Of a DNA stretch of 6,525 nucleotides, positions 6,291 to 6,525 are shown piece by piece. The DNA is from Planctomycetota bacterium (GTDB taxonomy: Bacteria; Planctomycetota; Phycisphaerae; WQYP01), in NCBI GenBank assembly GCA_021818565.1, contig JAKATV010000479.1, positions 1-6,525 of the forward strand. The letters are read 5' to 3'. Every line of letters begins with the position of its first letter. The stretch's first letter is position 1. The notes beneath the pieces are model-generated. The model saw only the letters and a list, made by a program, of their open reading frames with translations, had not been told where the DNA came from and did no database searches. A program made the position numbers and the translations under genes.

Positions 6291-6318
6291 TTGACTCTAA
6301 CGACAATCAAACTACCAT
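6291..6318 (+). promoter_or_regulatory. Candidate sigma-70-type promoter for the GspE/PilB-like gene
   Basis: TTGACT (6291-6296; 5 of 6 to TTGACA) is followed after 16 bases by TACCAT (6313-6318; 4 of 6 to TATAAT). It would give a leader of about 25 bases before the ATG at 6351. The position in the 113-base gap after the S1-like gene is sensible. The match is visual only. Confidence 0.4.
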
Positions 6319-6350
6319 ACACAGTGTCTTATATTTTTGGCAGGTGATGC

Positions 6351-6525
6351 ATGGCTCGCAAACGTAAAGATGTGACGGAAATTTTAGTGGAAATGGGTTC
6401 CATTAAACCGCCGGCCGCCGCCAAAGCCATGGAAGAAGCCCGCAAATCTTTTAAGCCCATTGAAGAAGTTTTGGTTGAATCCAAAGTCGCCACGGAGGAA
6501 GATGTCACCAAAGCCATGGCTATTC
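6351..6525 (+). CDS. GspE/PilB/MshE N-terminal domain protein, partial (C-terminus off the right edge)
   Basis: Fifty-eight residues are visible from ATG at 6351 to the edge. The segment VTEILVEMGSIKPPAAAKAMEEARKS, then PIEEVLVESKVATEEDVTKAMA, repeats the pattern 'hxxxLVExGxI.....xxA' of the MshEN/T2SSE-N fold (PF05157 type), in which two helices precede a conserved 'xLVExxxxTEEDxxxAxA'. This domain begins GspE/PilB/MshE ATPases that power type II secretion and type IV pili, and in some relatives it binds c-di-GMP. It also occurs in stand-alone or response-regulator fusions. The Walker A and B motifs would lie beyond the window, so ATPase identity is inferred. The AGGTG at 6342-6346 with a 4-base spacer supports this start. 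A basic MARKRK precedes the domain. Confidence 0.7.
   Translation, partial: MARKRKDVTEILVEMGSIKPPAAAKAMEEARKSFKPIEEVLVESKVATEEDVTKAMAI

Overview
The window looks like a chromosomal segment of a Gram-negative bacterium, most likely a planctomycete. This is a judgement from protein style, not from a search. It rests on the GxGxxG variant of GpsA, a solitary BtuF-like protein that starts without a signal peptide, a four-domain S1 protein with a long Ala/Pro-rich tail, and an FucP-type sugar permease. Base composition is moderately GC-rich and even across the window.

Positions 1-2635 hold a tight minus-strand operon read right to left. It starts with a formiminotransferase-cyclodeaminase-like methenyl-THF cyclohydrolase (fchA-like), continues with NAD(P)-dependent glycerol-3-phosphate dehydrogenase (gpsA), and ends with a BtuF-like cobalamin/metal-chelate binding protein that runs off the left edge. 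The first junction has a 4-base gap with the Shine-Dalgarno of gpsA inside fchA. The second is a 4-base ATGA overlap. The three proteins are therefore probably co-translated, although one-carbon folate chemistry, phospholipid precursor synthesis and corrinoid binding are not one obvious pathway.

Positions 2636-3136 are a 501-base divergent intergenic region with no convincing gene. Positions 3137-4486 encode a FucP-family MFS sugar:H+ symporter on the plus strand.

Positions 4487-4908 are non-coding and hold the most interesting object in the window: a 287-bp element (4532-4818) with 31/32-bp near-perfect terminal inverted repeats, flanked on both sides by CTAG, and with no transposase. It looks like a MITE, a non-autonomous derivative of an insertion sequence. 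It sits exactly at the foot of a short palindrome (4820-4836). Its left end contains a rho-independent-terminator-like hairpin and an alternative, mutually exclusive hairpin, so it may now end fucP transcription.

Positions 4909-6237 encode a ribosomal protein S1-like protein with four S1 domains. After a 113-base gap with a plausible sigma-70-type promoter, the window ends in the N-terminus of a GspE/PilB/MshE-type protein (6351 to the right edge), probably a type II secretion or type IV pilus ATPase. No tRNA, rRNA, CRISPR array or defence system is visible.
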